A DNA stretch of 64,000 nt from Bin87 sp034423595 (GCA_965207025.1 OZ242258.1:1550001-1614000); one strand, 5' to 3'. Positions 1-8,415 are shown, numbered from the stretch's first letter. Notes: a model not told the origin generated them from the letters alone. Made by a program: numbers and translations.

Positions 1-46
1 CGTCGCCGAAAACTTCGTGGACCTCGCCGCCAAACTCGGCGCATAG
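1..46 (+). CDS. 3' end of an unidentified CDS
   Basis: Only the last 14 codons are inside the window, read in frame 2 and ending with TAG at 44-46. The visible C-terminus is VAENFVDLAAKLGA, an amphipathic helix-like tail. It is too short to assign a family. The gene lies on the same strand as the pst operon but is separated from it by an opposite-strand gene. Confidence 0.5.
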   Translation, partial: VAENFVDLAAKLGA

Positions 47-48
47 AA

Positions 49-89
49 GTCCCCTCTCCCTTGACGAGAGAGGGCTAGGGTGAGGGTGC
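49..89. repeat. Interspersed CCCTCTCCC/GAGAGGG hairpin repeat, copy 1
   Basis: A run of CCCTCTCCC is followed by GAGAGAGGG and then GGGTGAGGGT. Related elements lie at 31824-31858 and 56630-56670. All sit at gene ends or starts and can fold into a hairpin. Confidence 0.6.
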
Positions 90-115
90 CGACCAGGGTG
101 AAAGTGGAACCACTC

Positions 116-141
116 GTAGGGGCGAATAATTATTCGCCCCT
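116..141. repeat. AGGGGCGAATAA palindrome repeat, copy 1
   Basis: A 24-nt perfect palindrome (118-141) with arm AGGGGCGAATAA. Close copies lie at 10516-10543, 23794-23817 and 25312-25339, all between genes. This copy lies just beyond the stop of the minus-strand oxidoreductase gene. Confidence 0.8.
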
Positions 142-149
142 CGGCATCT

Positions 150-1247
150 CTAATCCTCCCCCAACGGCTCCAACCCGCACACCTCCGCCACCAGCTCATA
201 CGACCTCAACCGGTCCCCAAAGTGATAACAGATGGTCACCACGCTCAGATCAGTCGTCTGGTAGTCTTCCGCCACTTTCTCTAATCCAGCCCTCACCTGC
301 TCCGGGTCTCCGTCCACGCAGTTTCTCATGTACTGCTGGATGAACTGCCACTCGTTGGCCAGGTACTTGTAATTCGACGCAACCTCCGGCGACGGAATCC
401 CCTTCGCCCGGCTCGTCACGGATCGCAATCGTCCCAGATTCCGGCTTGACGCTATCCTCCGCGCCTCCTCTTCCGTATCGGCGCACAGCACCTGTACACC
501 CACGTTCACCCGCGGTTCGGCCAGATATTCCGACGCCTCAAAATTCTGGCGGTAGGACTCCACAATCTGCGGCCCGTCCGTCGCTCCCATCCCGAAAAAA
601 TGCGCGTAAGCGAACGGCAACCCCATCTTGGCCGCCATGAACGCCGATTCGTACCGCGAACCCAGCAGCCATACTTGCGGCGCCGTGTCGGGTTCGTCCG
701 GCGACGCCATCACCTCGTGAAATGGGTGGTCGTCCGGCTGTGTGTCCTCCAGGTAGTTGATCACGTCCCGTACTTGCTGCGGAAAATGCCGGACGTCCTT
801 GGGCATACTCGGGTAAGCTAACGCTGCCGCCGTTATCTGGTCGCTCCCCGGCGCCCGGCCAATCCCCAGGTCAATACGGTCCGGGTACAGCGAGTCCAGG
901 ATCCGGAACGTCTCTGCGACTTTCAGGGCGCTGTAGTGCGGCAGCATCACGCCCCCGGAACCCACCCGAATCCTCTTGGTGTGGGCCGCAATCTGCCCCA
1001 CCATTACTTCCGGGGCCGTGCCGGCGAAGTTCGGCAGGTTGTGATGCTCCGCCACCCAGTACCTCTGGTAGCCCATCCTTTCCGTTGCCACGGCCAGCTC
1101 TATGGTCTCTCTCAGGGCCGTGCCGGCATTGCTACCCTCTCGCATCGGCGACTGGTCCACCACGCTCAATTGCAGTTTCTCGCTCAATTCGTTCTCCCGA
1201 GCCCTCCGGATCACCACATCGGAGTAGTCGTTATCCGGTCTTGACAT
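150..1247 (-). CDS. LLM-class flavin-dependent monooxygenase (MsnO8-like)
   Basis: A 365-residue luciferase-like TIM-barrel protein expected to oxidise an organic substrate with FMNH2 or F420H2. The family landmarks visible are the early LSVVDQSPMREG strand, WVAEHHN, the RIRVGSGGVMLPHY segment and DLGIGRAPGSD. These match the MsnO8-like subgroup of flavin oxidoreductases. The length is normal and there is no signal peptide. The ATG at 1247 is the first in frame. The gene diverges from pstC across an 85-bp gap and stands alone on its strand. The substrate cannot be predicted. Confidence 0.85.
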   Translation of the reverse strand: MSRPDNDYSDVVIRRARENELSEKLQLSVVDQSPMREGSNAGTALRETIELAVATERMGYQRYWVAEHHNLPNFAGTAPEVMVGQIAAHTKRIRVGSGGVMLPHYSALKVAETFRILDSLYPDRIDLGIGRAPGSDQITAAALAYPSMPKDVRHFPQQVRDVINYLEDTQPDDHPFHEVMASPDEPDTAPQVWLLGSRYESAFMAAKMGLPFAYAHFFGMGATDGPQIVESYRQNFEASEYLAEPRVNVGVQVLCADTEEEARRIASSRNLGRLRSVTSRAKGIPSPEVASNYKYLANEWQFIQQYMRNCVDGDPEQVRAGLEKVAEDYQTTDLSVVTICYHFGDRLRSYELVAEVCGLEPLGED

Positions 1248-1270
1248 TTACAATATCGGAAATTCCTGGG

Positions 1271-1299
1271 TTGCCGTATTCGGCAGTCCAACCTATTAT
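1271..1299 (+). promoter_or_regulatory. Sigma70-like promoter of the pst operon
   Basis: TTGCCG at 1271-1276, a 17-nt spacer, then TATTAT at 1294-1299. Transcription would start near 1306, giving a 5' leader of about 27 nt before pstC. I see no clear Pho-box repeat. Confidence 0.6.
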
Positions 1300-1332
1300 A
1301 GTCGTGTCAAACGGCAAACGCAGTGGCTCAGA

Positions 1333-2718
1333 GTGTCTTTGATGAACCTGATTCCGGGCCGCATCGGAAGGTGGTTAAACTTGCTTTTCGATAAATTACG
1401 GGGCGTCAAGCCGGGAGTAGAGCAAATTCCGGCGGCCGGAAAACCGTTAACCGGCAGTGGCAACAAGTACCTGCTTGAACGCATCTTCAAGTGGGTACTT
1501 TTTCTTTTGGCCACCGTTTCAGTCCTCACCACCGTCGCTATCGTCTCTGTCCTGCTCTTTGAGGGCGTGCAGTTCTTCACCTCCGACTTCTATCAGGAGA
1601 AGCACAGCGAACTCCGGGTAACTAGTGAGGCGGCCGGACTCACCGCCGCCGATTCGGCTCCTACAACTCTGGCTCCCGGAATCGTGCCCAGTGTCGCCGT
1701 GCGCGCAACTACGGATGCACTGATCTTCGTCAGTTGGGATAAGCCTACCGTCGGTCAGGCGCCCACCTCTTATGACCTATCCATACTTCCCAACCTTGGC
1801 CTGGATTTAACCGACTGTGCCAACCTCTCCGGCGAGCGGACTTCGTGCGTCATTTCAAACGTGGGACTTGGACGTTCTTATAAGGTGTCGGTGGCCGCAA
1901 TTGCCGGCGCCGGCAAGGGCTTTGCCCTGGAAACCGAGTCCTTCCAGGTGCCCGAGAAAGTCCGCTGGCACCGCTACTTCACCGATAAGAAATGGCGCAC
2001 GCTTCTGGTTCCCCGGTCCTACGGAATCTGGCCCCTGCTGGTCGGAACCATGATGATCGCCGTTCTCGCCATGATCGTGGCCGTTCCTATCGGACTCCTC
2101 AGCGCCATTTTCCTCAGCGAATACGCGCACCCCAGGCTGCGTTCCATTACCAAGCCAATCCTGGAAGTCCTGGCCGGAGTCCCCACCGTGGTGTACGGGT
2201 TCTTCGCCCTGTTCTTCATCACCCCGCTGCTCCGTGGCATCAGCGACGAAGTGGGCATCTTCAACGCCCTGTCCGCGGCCATTGTGATGGGAGTGATGAT
2301 CGTCCCTATGGTCTCCAGCCTTAGCGAAGACGCCATGAGGGCCGTGCCCCTGTCTCTGCGTGAGGGCGCCTATGCCCTGGGAGCCACCAAGGTCGAGGTA
2401 GCAATCAAGGTAGTCGTGCCTGCCGCCCTGTCCGGCATCGTCGCCGCCTTCATCCTCGGCATGTCCCGCGCCGTCGGCGAAACCATGATCGTCTTCATTG
2501 CCGCCGGCCAGAACGAAAAACTCACCTTCAACCCTCTCGACCCGGTCAATACCATGACCGGCTTCATGGCAACCACCAACTTCAGCGACAACGCCATACC
2601 CGGAACCGCCCAGTTCCAGGCTCTGTTCGCCGTCGGCATCACCCTGTTCGTCATCACCCTGCTGATGAACCTGCTGAGCCAGTTTGTGGTCGCCCGCTTC
2701 CGCGAGGTGTACGAATAA
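1333..2718 (+). CDS. pstC: Phosphate ABC transporter permease PstC with inserted FN3-like domain
   Basis: Inner-membrane subunit of the high-affinity phosphate importer. The 461-residue protein is much longer than usual PstC (about 300). After the first membrane helix (about 49-77) there is an extracytoplasmic insert, residues about 95-225. Its core, with FVSWDKP, SYDLSIL and SYKVSVAAIAGAGKG, looks like a fibronectin type III fold. Two cysteines (in LTDCANL and ERTSCVI) could form a disulfide. The remaining helices and the EAA loop (REGAYALGATKVEVA) are normal. GTG at 1333 is used here; ATG at 1342 is an alternative, and neither has a strong ribosome site. The gene overlaps pstA by one base (TAATG). 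No pstS is in the window. Confidence 0.9.
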   Translation: MSLMNLIPGRIGRWLNLLFDKLRGVKPGVEQIPAAGKPLTGSGNKYLLERIFKWVLFLLATVSVLTTVAIVSVLLFEGVQFFTSDFYQEKHSELRVTSEAAGLTAADSAPTTLAPGIVPSVAVRATTDALIFVSWDKPTVGQAPTSYDLSILPNLGLDLTDCANLSGERTSCVISNVGLGRSYKVSVAAIAGAGKGFALETESFQVPEKVRWHRYFTDKKWRTLLVPRSYGIWPLLVGTMMIAVLAMIVAVPIGLLSAIFLSEYAHPRLRSITKPILEVLAGVPTVVYGFFALFFITPLLRGISDEVGIFNALSAAIVMGVMIVPMVSSLSEDAMRAVPLSLREGAYALGATKVEVAIKVVVPAALSGIVAAFILGMSRAVGETMIVFIAAGQNEKLTFNPLDPVNTMTGFMATTNFSDNAIPGTAQFQALFAVGITLFVITLLMNLLSQFVVARFREVYE

Positions 2719-3620
2719 TGGCAGTCGAACCAGGGCAACACTACCAGCGCCGCCTGGCAACCCGCAAACGCAACGCCTCCATCTTCTACGCCGTCTGTGT
2801 GGCGGCTGTGCTGATGGCCCTCGTCATGCTGGTGGCCCTGTTGTACAGCGTGATCTCCGAAGCCCTTACCTGGTACAACCTTGAGGGCACTTCCTTGGGT
2901 ACTCTGTTCACCGAGGGACCTTCCAGCAAGGCCATCAAATCGGGACTCTTTCCGGCGATTATCGGCACCCTCTGGGTCATGGCCATCTGCGTGTTCGTTT
3001 CCTTCACCGTGGGCGTATCGGCGGCGGTCTATCTTGAGGAATATTCCAGCGGCAGCCGCATCGCCGAGTTGATCCAGACTAATATCCAGAACCTTGCCGC
3101 CGTCCCCTCCATCGTTTACGGTATCCTGGGTCTGAGCATATTCGTCGCCCTGTTCGCCCTCGGCAAGAGTACCCTCGCCGCCGGCCTTACCCTCGCGCTC
3201 CTGATCATGCCCGTGGTGATAGTTTCGTCCCAGGAGGCAATACGCGCCGTCCCGTCGTCGATACGTGAGGGTGGTTACGCCTTGGGCGGCACCAAGTGGC
3301 AGGTCATCTGGCGCCTCGTCCTCCCGCAGGCCATGCCGGGGATACTCACGGGGATCATCCTGGCGGTGAGTCGCGCCATGGGTGAGGCCGCTCCCCTGGT
3401 AATCATGGGCGCGCTGTCCTTCGTGTCCTTCGCGCCGGCCCACCCGCTCGACCGCTTCACCGTACTGCCCATCCAGATCTACGTCTGGATCTCAAAACCG
3501 CAGGAAGAGTTCCACCAACTCGCCGCCGCCGGCATCATAGTTCTGCTCATCATGCTTCTCGGCATGAACGCCTTTGCCATCTTCCTGCGCAACCGCCTGC
3601 AAAAGAACCAACGGGGGTAG
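2718..3620 (+). CDS. pstA: Phosphate ABC transporter permease PstA
   Basis: Second permease of the Pst importer, 300 residues and normal length, with about six membrane helices. The EAA motif region reads REGGYALGGTKWQVIWRLV and is followed by PQAMPGILTGIILAVSRAMGE, as in PstA proteins. The start ATG overlaps the pstC stop by one base, indicating translational coupling, and pstB follows after 6 bp. The first helix (about 20-45) is preceded by a short basic cytoplasmic tail. Unlike its partner PstC, it has no extra domain. Confidence 0.95.
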   Translation: MAVEPGQHYQRRLATRKRNASIFYAVCVAAVLMALVMLVALLYSVISEALTWYNLEGTSLGTLFTEGPSSKAIKSGLFPAIIGTLWVMAICVFVSFTVGVSAAVYLEEYSSGSRIAELIQTNIQNLAAVPSIVYGILGLSIFVALFALGKSTLAAGLTLALLIMPVVIVSSQEAIRAVPSSIREGGYALGGTKWQVIWRLVLPQAMPGILTGIILAVSRAMGEAAPLVIMGALSFVSFAPAHPLDRFTVLPIQIYVWISKPQEEFHQLAAAGIIVLLIMLLGMNAFAIFLRNRLQKNQRG

Positions 3621-3626
3621 TCCACC

Positions 3627-4427
3627 ATGGCTGCGACTGCAATTGCGACTCGTCCCGCCGTCCGTGCCCCGGCTGTCCGAGCAATCAACGTCGGAGTCTA
3701 TTACGGCTCCAACAAAGTAATCGAAGGCGTCTCGATGGATATGCCGGAGAATGAAATTACCGCCATCATCGGCCCCAGCGGCGCCGGCAAGAGCACGCTG
3801 CTCCGCTGCATCAACCGCATGAACGACCTCATCGAAGTCTTTCGCATGGAGGGCGAAATGTGGTTCGGCGATTTCAACCTCTACGCACCCGAATCCGATC
3901 CCACCCAGATCCGCTATCGCATCGGGATGGTGTTCCAGCGCCCCAATCCGTTCCCCAAGTCGATCTACGAAAACGTCGCCTTCGGACCCAAGATCAACGG
4001 CTTCACCGGCAGTTTGAACGACATCGTTGAGCAGTCTCTCCAGGGCGCAGCCTTGTGGGACGAAGTCAAAGACCGGCTCAAGGAATCGGCCCTCGCGCTC
4101 TCCGGCGGTCAGCAACAGCGACTCTGCATCGCCCGGGCCCTGGCCGTCGAGCCCAGCGTTATCCTCATGGACGAACCTTGCTCGGCCCTGGACCCCATTG
4201 CAACCCTCGCCATCGAAGAGTTGATGCAGGATCTCAAGCAACGCTACAGCATTGTCATCGTAACCCACAACATGCAACAAGCCGGCCGCGTCTCCGACAA
4301 GACCGCCTTCCTCATGCCCGACGAAAAACGGGTCGCCCACCTCATCGAGTTTGGCGATACCCGTGCCCTCTTCACCAATCCCTCCGACGAACGCACCGAA
4401 GCATACATCACTGGGCGGTTCGGCTAA
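3627..4427 (+). CDS. pstB: Phosphate ABC transporter ATP-binding protein PstB
   Basis: ATPase that powers phosphate uptake through PstCA. The 266 residues carry Walker A GPSGAGKST (about 49-57), the Q-loop region MVFQRPNPFPKSIYENVAFG, the signature LSGGQQQR and Walker B VILMDEPCSALDP, followed by the switch histidine in VTHNMQQ. All key residues are intact. The N-terminus has about 18 extra Ala/Arg-rich residues before the first strand. It is third in the pstCAB-phoU unit; the downstream gap to phoU is 55 bp. Confidence 0.97.
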   Translation: MAATAIATRPAVRAPAVRAINVGVYYGSNKVIEGVSMDMPENEITAIIGPSGAGKSTLLRCINRMNDLIEVFRMEGEMWFGDFNLYAPESDPTQIRYRIGMVFQRPNPFPKSIYENVAFGPKINGFTGSLNDIVEQSLQGAALWDEVKDRLKESALALSGGQQQRLCIARALAVEPSVILMDEPCSALDPIATLAIEELMQDLKQRYSIVIVTHNMQQAGRVSDKTAFLMPDEKRVAHLIEFGDTRALFTNPSDERTEAYITGRFG

Positions 4428-4482
4428 CCTTCCACTCGCTGGGACGGCCGCGCAGACACGGAAACCATCGAGAGGCGCTGAA

Positions 4483-5157
4483 ATGCTACGCTCCGACTAC
4501 GACCGCAATCTGGCCGACCTGCAAACTGACCTGGCCGAAATGGGCAACCTGGTCGAAACAGCCACCCAATCGGCCCTCAGTGCCCTCGAAACCCAAAACG
4601 TCCAGTTAGCCCAAAAGGTTATTGACGCCGACGACGACATCGACCGCCTGCAAGACGCCCTTGAGAGTAAGTGCGTCATGCTCTTGGCCACTCAGCAGCC
4701 GGCCGCCACCGACCTAAGGGCCGTTTTGTGCGCTGTACACATCGCCGCCGAGCTGGAGCGTATGGGAGACTACGCCGAGGGCATCGCAAAAATCTGCATC
4801 CGCATCGGTGATCAGCCTCTGGTCAAGCCGCTGATTGATATTCCGAGAATGGCTGAACTCGCGTTGAAGATGCTTGACGACAGCTTGCTGGCCTACACCA
4901 GCAGGGACGAATGGCTGGCCCGGAAAGTGTGCGCCGATGACGATGCTATAGACGACCTGTACAATCAGATCTACCGCGAATTGCTGACCTACATGCTCTC
5001 CGATCCCAGGACCATAGAGCGCGCCACCTATTTGCTGTGGGTGGCCCACAATCTGGAGCGCATCGCGGACCGCGCCACCAACATCGGTGAGCGAGTTTTG
5101 TGGCTGGTCACCGGCAATACTGCAGGAAATCGACCCGCGAACCGGTCTCTCCGCTAG
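4483..5157 (+). CDS. phoU: Phosphate signalling/uptake regulator PhoU
   Basis: PhoU modulates Pst transport and the PhoR sensor. I start it at ATG 4483 (MLRSDYDRNLADLQ), which has GAGAGGCG a few bases upstream and matches the usual PhoU N-terminus; the frame is open further up into pstB but with unnatural sequence. The 224-residue protein has the two three-helix-bundle repeats, with metal-site motifs LERMGDYAEGIAK and LERIADRATNIGE that mark the family. It is the last gene of the pst unit, and no phoR/phoB genes are in the window. Confidence 0.93.
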   Translation: MLRSDYDRNLADLQTDLAEMGNLVETATQSALSALETQNVQLAQKVIDADDDIDRLQDALESKCVMLLATQQPAATDLRAVLCAVHIAAELERMGDYAEGIAKICIRIGDQPLVKPLIDIPRMAELALKMLDDSLLAYTSRDEWLARKVCADDDAIDDLYNQIYRELLTYMLSDPRTIERATYLLWVAHNLERIADRATNIGERVLWLVTGNTAGNRPANRSLR

Positions 5158-5183
5158 GTGCTGAAAACTCGCCCTGATCATCG

Positions 5184-5212
5184 TTGACAATTCCCGACCC
5201 CGGCGGTATAGT
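5184..5212 (+). promoter_or_regulatory. Consensus promoter for the sulfite reductase unit
   Basis: TTGACA at 5184-5189, a 17-nt spacer and TATAGT at 5207-5212, among the best sigma70 matches in the window. The expected start (about 5219-5221) coincides with the ATG of the Cys-rich leader ORF, so the leader mRNA may lack a 5' UTR. Confidence 0.75.
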
Positions 5213-5220
5213 TTTCGCAA

Positions 5221-5295
5221 ATGCAAAGTAACTGCAAAAGCTTCAGCGTCTGCACTTGTTCTTGTCCACGCACATTGGGGGCAGGAATACCCTGA
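5221..5295 (+). CDS. Cys-rich leader peptide (24 aa), putative attenuator
   Basis: A small ORF of 24 codons beginning MQSNCKSFSVCTCSC, with cysteine at positions 5, 11, 13 and 15, ending with TGA at 5293-5295. It starts 9 nt after the promoter -10, so it is probably translated leaderless. It precedes a terminator-like hairpin (5321-5358) and the sulfite reductase gene. The design matches amino-acid attenuation: ribosome stalling at Cys codons when cysteinyl-tRNA is scarce would favour read-through. Actinobacterial Cys-rich leader peptides ahead of sulfur genes are a known parallel. Translation is inferred, not shown. Confidence 0.6.
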   Translation: MQSNCKSFSVCTCSCPRTLGAGIP

Positions 5296-5320
5296 TTTGA
5301 CCCGCACAGGCGCTGCCCGC

Positions 5321-5358
5321 TCCCACCGATTTTGCCATTAGGCGCGGTGGGATTTTTT
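5321..5358 (+). terminator. Leader terminator/attenuator hairpin
   Basis: TCCCACCG (5321-5328) pairs perfectly with CGGTGGGA (5345-5352) and is followed at once by six T (5353-5358), an intrinsic terminator inside the 5' leader. An upstream pairing GGGCAG (5279-5284) with CTGCCC (5313-5318) overlaps the end of the leader ORF and could influence folding. The next gene starts 23 nt later. Confidence 0.7.
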
Positions 5359-5381
5359 GTGTCACGACCGAGGAGGACACC

Positions 5382-7217
5382 TTGACCACCGAAGCTCGAT
5401 CCCCCAGCTTGGAAGACATCCACACCTCCAGTCTCGAACTGGCGGAAAACGCTGGCGCCATCATTCCCTTCATGGAGGATGAAATCCAGCGATTCGATGC
5501 CGAGGTTGATCGCTTTCGCACCGGCGAACTGGACAACACGGTTTTCACCCCGTTCCGCCTGCGGCAGGGCGTGTACGGGCAGCGTCAAGCCGATGTGCAG
5601 ATGATCCGGGTCAAATTGCCCGGCGGCATCATCTCCGCCGATATGCTCGACTGCTTCGGGGAAATCTCCGAAAAATACGCCCCCCTTAAAAAGGGCCACA
5701 TCACCACCCGCGAGAACATCCAGCTCCACCATATCCCCCTGGAGCAGACCTCCGAAGTTCTTCGCAAGTTGGGCGAAGTCGGCCTGTCAACCCGCGAAGC
5801 GTGCGGCAACACCGTCCGCAATGTGGTCGGGCCTGCCACCGCCGGCGTCAGCCCCGAAGAGGTTTTTGACCCGACGCCGTATCTCACCGCATATGTCAGA
5901 TTTGGCGTGCGGCACCCCATAACCCAGAACTTCCCCCGCAAGTTCAAGTCGGCATTCACGGGCAACGATCAGCGCGACGAGGTAGCCGCCGCCATTCAGG
6001 ACCTGACCTTCGTTTCCCAATACCAGGACGTGGACGGCGAGCGGCGCAAGGGCTTCAAGGTCTATTGCGGCGGCGGGACTTCCATCATGCCCAGGCTGGC
6101 CAAACCCCTCTACGAATGGGTATCCGAGGACGATTACCTCCGGGTGGCCCTGGCTGTCTGGACCGTATTCAACAACGCCGACATCCTGCGCAAGAACCGA
6201 ATGATGGCCCGTCTCAAGGTGTTGATCGACAAGATCGGCCTGGACGAGTTCCGCACTATGGTGGACGCCGAGCTGGCCAACATCGGCCCCATCGACTTCC
6301 GCCCCCTGATGGCCGCCGAAGATATCCAGCGCGAAGACCCGCCCGCGCAGCCTGCTTCATCCAACGACAATGACCCCAACCCGGAATACCAGGCATGGCT
6401 TAAGTCCAACGTGGAATCGCAGCGGCAGGAAGGCTACCACCTCATCTACATCAAGGCCGTCCGCGGCGACCTTGACCCTGCCCAGTTCCACGGCTTGGCC
6501 GACATCGTCCGTAAGTACACCGGTGGCAAGGCCCGAACCACCCAGGAGCAGAACCTCGTTCTGCGCTGGGTTCCCACAGGCTACCTGCGCGACGTGTGGA
6601 AAGCGCTCAAGGAACTGGAACTCGCCGAAGCTGGCCACAACCACATCACCAACGTGGTGTCCTGCCCCGGCACGGACAGCTGCAAGCTGGGAATCACCGC
6701 GTCAATGGGATTGGCCAAAGCCCTCCGCGATGAAATGTCGAACTGGAACGGCCTCGCCGACGACGCCGGCGTCGGCGACATCAAGATCAAGATGAGCGGA
6801 TGCCCGAACGGCTGCGGCCTCCATCACATCGCTAACATCGGGTTCCATGGCGCGGCGGTCAAAGGCGTGGACGCGCAGCAGATCCCGTCCTACGAACTGT
6901 TCCTGGGCGGCAACTATGGCGACAACCAGGTTGAGGACTCGAGGATCGGCACCCGCGTCCCCAAGGTCAAGGTGCCCGCGAAGCTGGTGCCGTCGGTATT
7001 GAAAGACATCGTCACATACTACAAGGACAATCGTAGCGACGGCTCCGAACGGTTCAACGACTTCCTGGACCGGGTAGGCCTGGAAGAGCTTACTTCTGTC
7101 GCAGCCCGCGCCCAGGAAATCGGCCACGAAGCCGAGGGCGGCGGCGAGATGTACTTCGACTGGGAGCGCACCAATCAGTACGTACTGGAACGCGGCGAAG
7201 GCGAGTGCGCCGTCTAG
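5382..7217 (+). CDS. Ferredoxin-type nitrite/sulfite reductase
   Basis: Siroheme/[4Fe-4S] enzyme carrying out a six-electron reduction; sulfite to sulfide is more likely here given the Cys-rich leader. The TTG start at 5382 has a perfect AGGAGG five bases upstream. The 611 residues hold two ferrodoxin-like plus siroheme-binding repeats: HITTRENIQLHHIPLE and RNVVG in the first half, TQEQNLVLRWV in the second. The cluster ligands are Cys428 and Cys434 (CPGTDSC) and Cys474 and Cys478 (CPNGC). There is no NADPH flavoprotein partner nearby. The gene is followed by uroporphyrinogen-III synthase, the step feeding siroheme. Sulfite versus nitrite cannot be settled from sequence alone. Confidence 0.9.
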   Translation: MTTEARSPSLEDIHTSSLELAENAGAIIPFMEDEIQRFDAEVDRFRTGELDNTVFTPFRLRQGVYGQRQADVQMIRVKLPGGIISADMLDCFGEISEKYAPLKKGHITTRENIQLHHIPLEQTSEVLRKLGEVGLSTREACGNTVRNVVGPATAGVSPEEVFDPTPYLTAYVRFGVRHPITQNFPRKFKSAFTGNDQRDEVAAAIQDLTFVSQYQDVDGERRKGFKVYCGGGTSIMPRLAKPLYEWVSEDDYLRVALAVWTVFNNADILRKNRMMARLKVLIDKIGLDEFRTMVDAELANIGPIDFRPLMAAEDIQREDPPAQPASSNDNDPNPEYQAWLKSNVESQRQEGYHLIYIKAVRGDLDPAQFHGLADIVRKYTGGKARTTQEQNLVLRWVPTGYLRDVWKALKELELAEAGHNHITNVVSCPGTDSCKLGITASMGLAKALRDEMSNWNGLADDAGVGDIKIKMSGCPNGCGLHHIANIGFHGAAVKGVDAQQIPSYELFLGGNYGDNQVEDSRIGTRVPKVKVPAKLVPSVLKDIVTYYKDNRSDGSERFNDFLDRVGLEELTSVAARAQEIGHEAEGGGEMYFDWERTNQYVLERGEGECAV

Positions 7218-7238
7218 CGACTCCCACACCATAGCGCG

Positions 7239-8057
7239 ATGGCTTCGGCATCTCTCAACGGAAAAGTGCTGGCCTTCGTCGAGGCTAGAATGCCCGATGA
7301 GATGGCCAGCCTCATTCGCCGGCACGGCGGCGTACCCTACGGCGCACCCGTTCTTCAGGAACATCACCTCAAGGATAGCCCGGAAGTTCAGCAGGCAATC
7401 ACGGACGTTTGCGAAGGTCGGGTTGACACCGCCATCTTCCTGACCGGCGTGGGTGCCAACGCCATGATGGGCATTGCCGAATCAATGGGGCGGCTTGAGG
7501 CGTTCGAGGCCGGCCTTCGCGACATCACTGTGGTGGCCCGAAGCCCCAAACCGGGGCGCATCCTGCGCCGGCACAAAATCCCCATTGATGTCATGCCGCC
7601 CGAACCCTATACCTCTTCCGACCTGACCGCCGCCATGGTCGGTCTGGACCTAATCGGAAAGCGGGTAATTTTCCAGCGCTACGGCGGCCCGGACTCCGAG
7701 CTACCCACGTACTTGAGAGAGCAGGGGGCAAACTACCAGGAACTTACCCTTTATGACTGGGGGCTGCCCGATGACACGAGCCCGGTCGTCAAGTTGATCG
7801 ACCGCATAGAACGCAGAGAGGTGGATGCCCTAGCGTTCACCAGCCGACCGCAGGTGCCAAACCTCCTGGACATCGCTGCTCAGGCTGGCAGGGAAGAAAC
7901 ACTAAGGCACAGCCTGGCCGGCCCCGTTGCCGTCGCGTCAGTGGGCCCCGTCTGTACACGTAAACTCCTGGAGCACGGAATCGATGTTGACATCGAGCCG
8001 GAACACCCCCACATGGGGAACCTGGTTTTGGCAGTCGCCGAATATTTCGGCGAGTAA
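7239..8057 (+). CDS. hemD: Uroporphyrinogen-III synthase
   Basis: Closes and inverts hydroxymethylbilane to uroporphyrinogen III, the branch point to heme, siroheme and cobalamin. The 272-residue protein shows the two-domain HemD pattern. A segment around TAIFLTGVGANAMMG lies in domain one, and ALAFTSRPQVPNLLDIA plus VASVGPVCTRKLLEHGIDVDIEPEHPHMGNL lie in domain two; the last block is the most conserved part of the family. It starts 21 bp after the sulfite reductase on the same strand with no evident promoter, so co-transcription is likely and fits siroheme supply. No strong ribosome site precedes the ATG. Confidence 0.85.
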   Translation: MASASLNGKVLAFVEARMPDEMASLIRRHGGVPYGAPVLQEHHLKDSPEVQQAITDVCEGRVDTAIFLTGVGANAMMGIAESMGRLEAFEAGLRDITVVARSPKPGRILRRHKIPIDVMPPEPYTSSDLTAAMVGLDLIGKRVIFQRYGGPDSELPTYLREQGANYQELTLYDWGLPDDTSPVVKLIDRIERREVDALAFTSRPQVPNLLDIAAQAGREETLRHSLAGPVAVASVGPVCTRKLLEHGIDVDIEPEHPHMGNLVLAVAEYFGE

Positions 8058-8082
8058 GGCAACCACAAGAGCTACCCCTACG

Positions 8083-8415
8083 TCAGTATTTGAATTCCTC
8101 CCGCACCGGACTGAATATGTCCAGGGCGATGGCTTTGGTGTCCTGCCCCTTGGCGTAGTGCTCCACGTTCCCCGGGATGATGTACATGTCCCCCGGTTTG
8201 AGCACTCTGACCTCACCACCGATACCCATTTCCAACTCGCCCTCTACAATGATTCCCCCTTGCTCATGCGGGTGGGTATGCAACGGTACCAGGGCGCCGG
8301 CCTCAACTTCCACCAGCGAAAAGAGCATCTGCGCTCCCCAGAAGGTCCTGGTGCGCGCTCCCTCGGCCAATTCTTTGTATCCGCGTCCTTCCGGATCCAG
8401 AAAAAATTTGCTCAT
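8083..8415 (-). CDS. Small cupin-domain protein
   Basis: A 110-residue single-domain cupin of unknown substrate. Metal-ligand motifs are visible as PLHTHPHEQGGIIVEGELE (cupin motif 1: two His, a Glu-type position, then GE) and MYIIPGNVEHYAK (motif 2 with His). I use the ATG at 8415, preceded by AAGGAG at a good distance, rather than an upstream ATG at 8448 that has no site. It is probably transcribed with radC, which ends 25 bp upstream. It converges on hemD. No partner reveals its reaction. Confidence 0.85.
   Translation of the reverse strand: MSKFFLDPEGRGYKELAEGARTRTFWGAQMLFSLVEVEAGALVPLHTHPHEQGGIIVEGELEMGIGGEVRVLKPGDMYIIPGNVEHYAKGQDTKAIALDIFSPVREEFKY

Noticed and set aside
1..46. End of pstS as the first partial gene
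   Set aside because: The 14 visible residues do not resemble a PstS C-terminus, and an opposite-strand gene separates it from pstC.
1855..2760. Long minus-strand open frame opposite pstC
   Set aside because: His/Asp/Gly-rich composition typical of an antisense shadow of membrane-protein codons.
5158..5381. Sulfite reductase leader as a SAM, cobalamin or T-box riboswitch
   Set aside because: I could not find conserved core motifs of these classes; the Cys-rich ORF plus terminator explains the region better.
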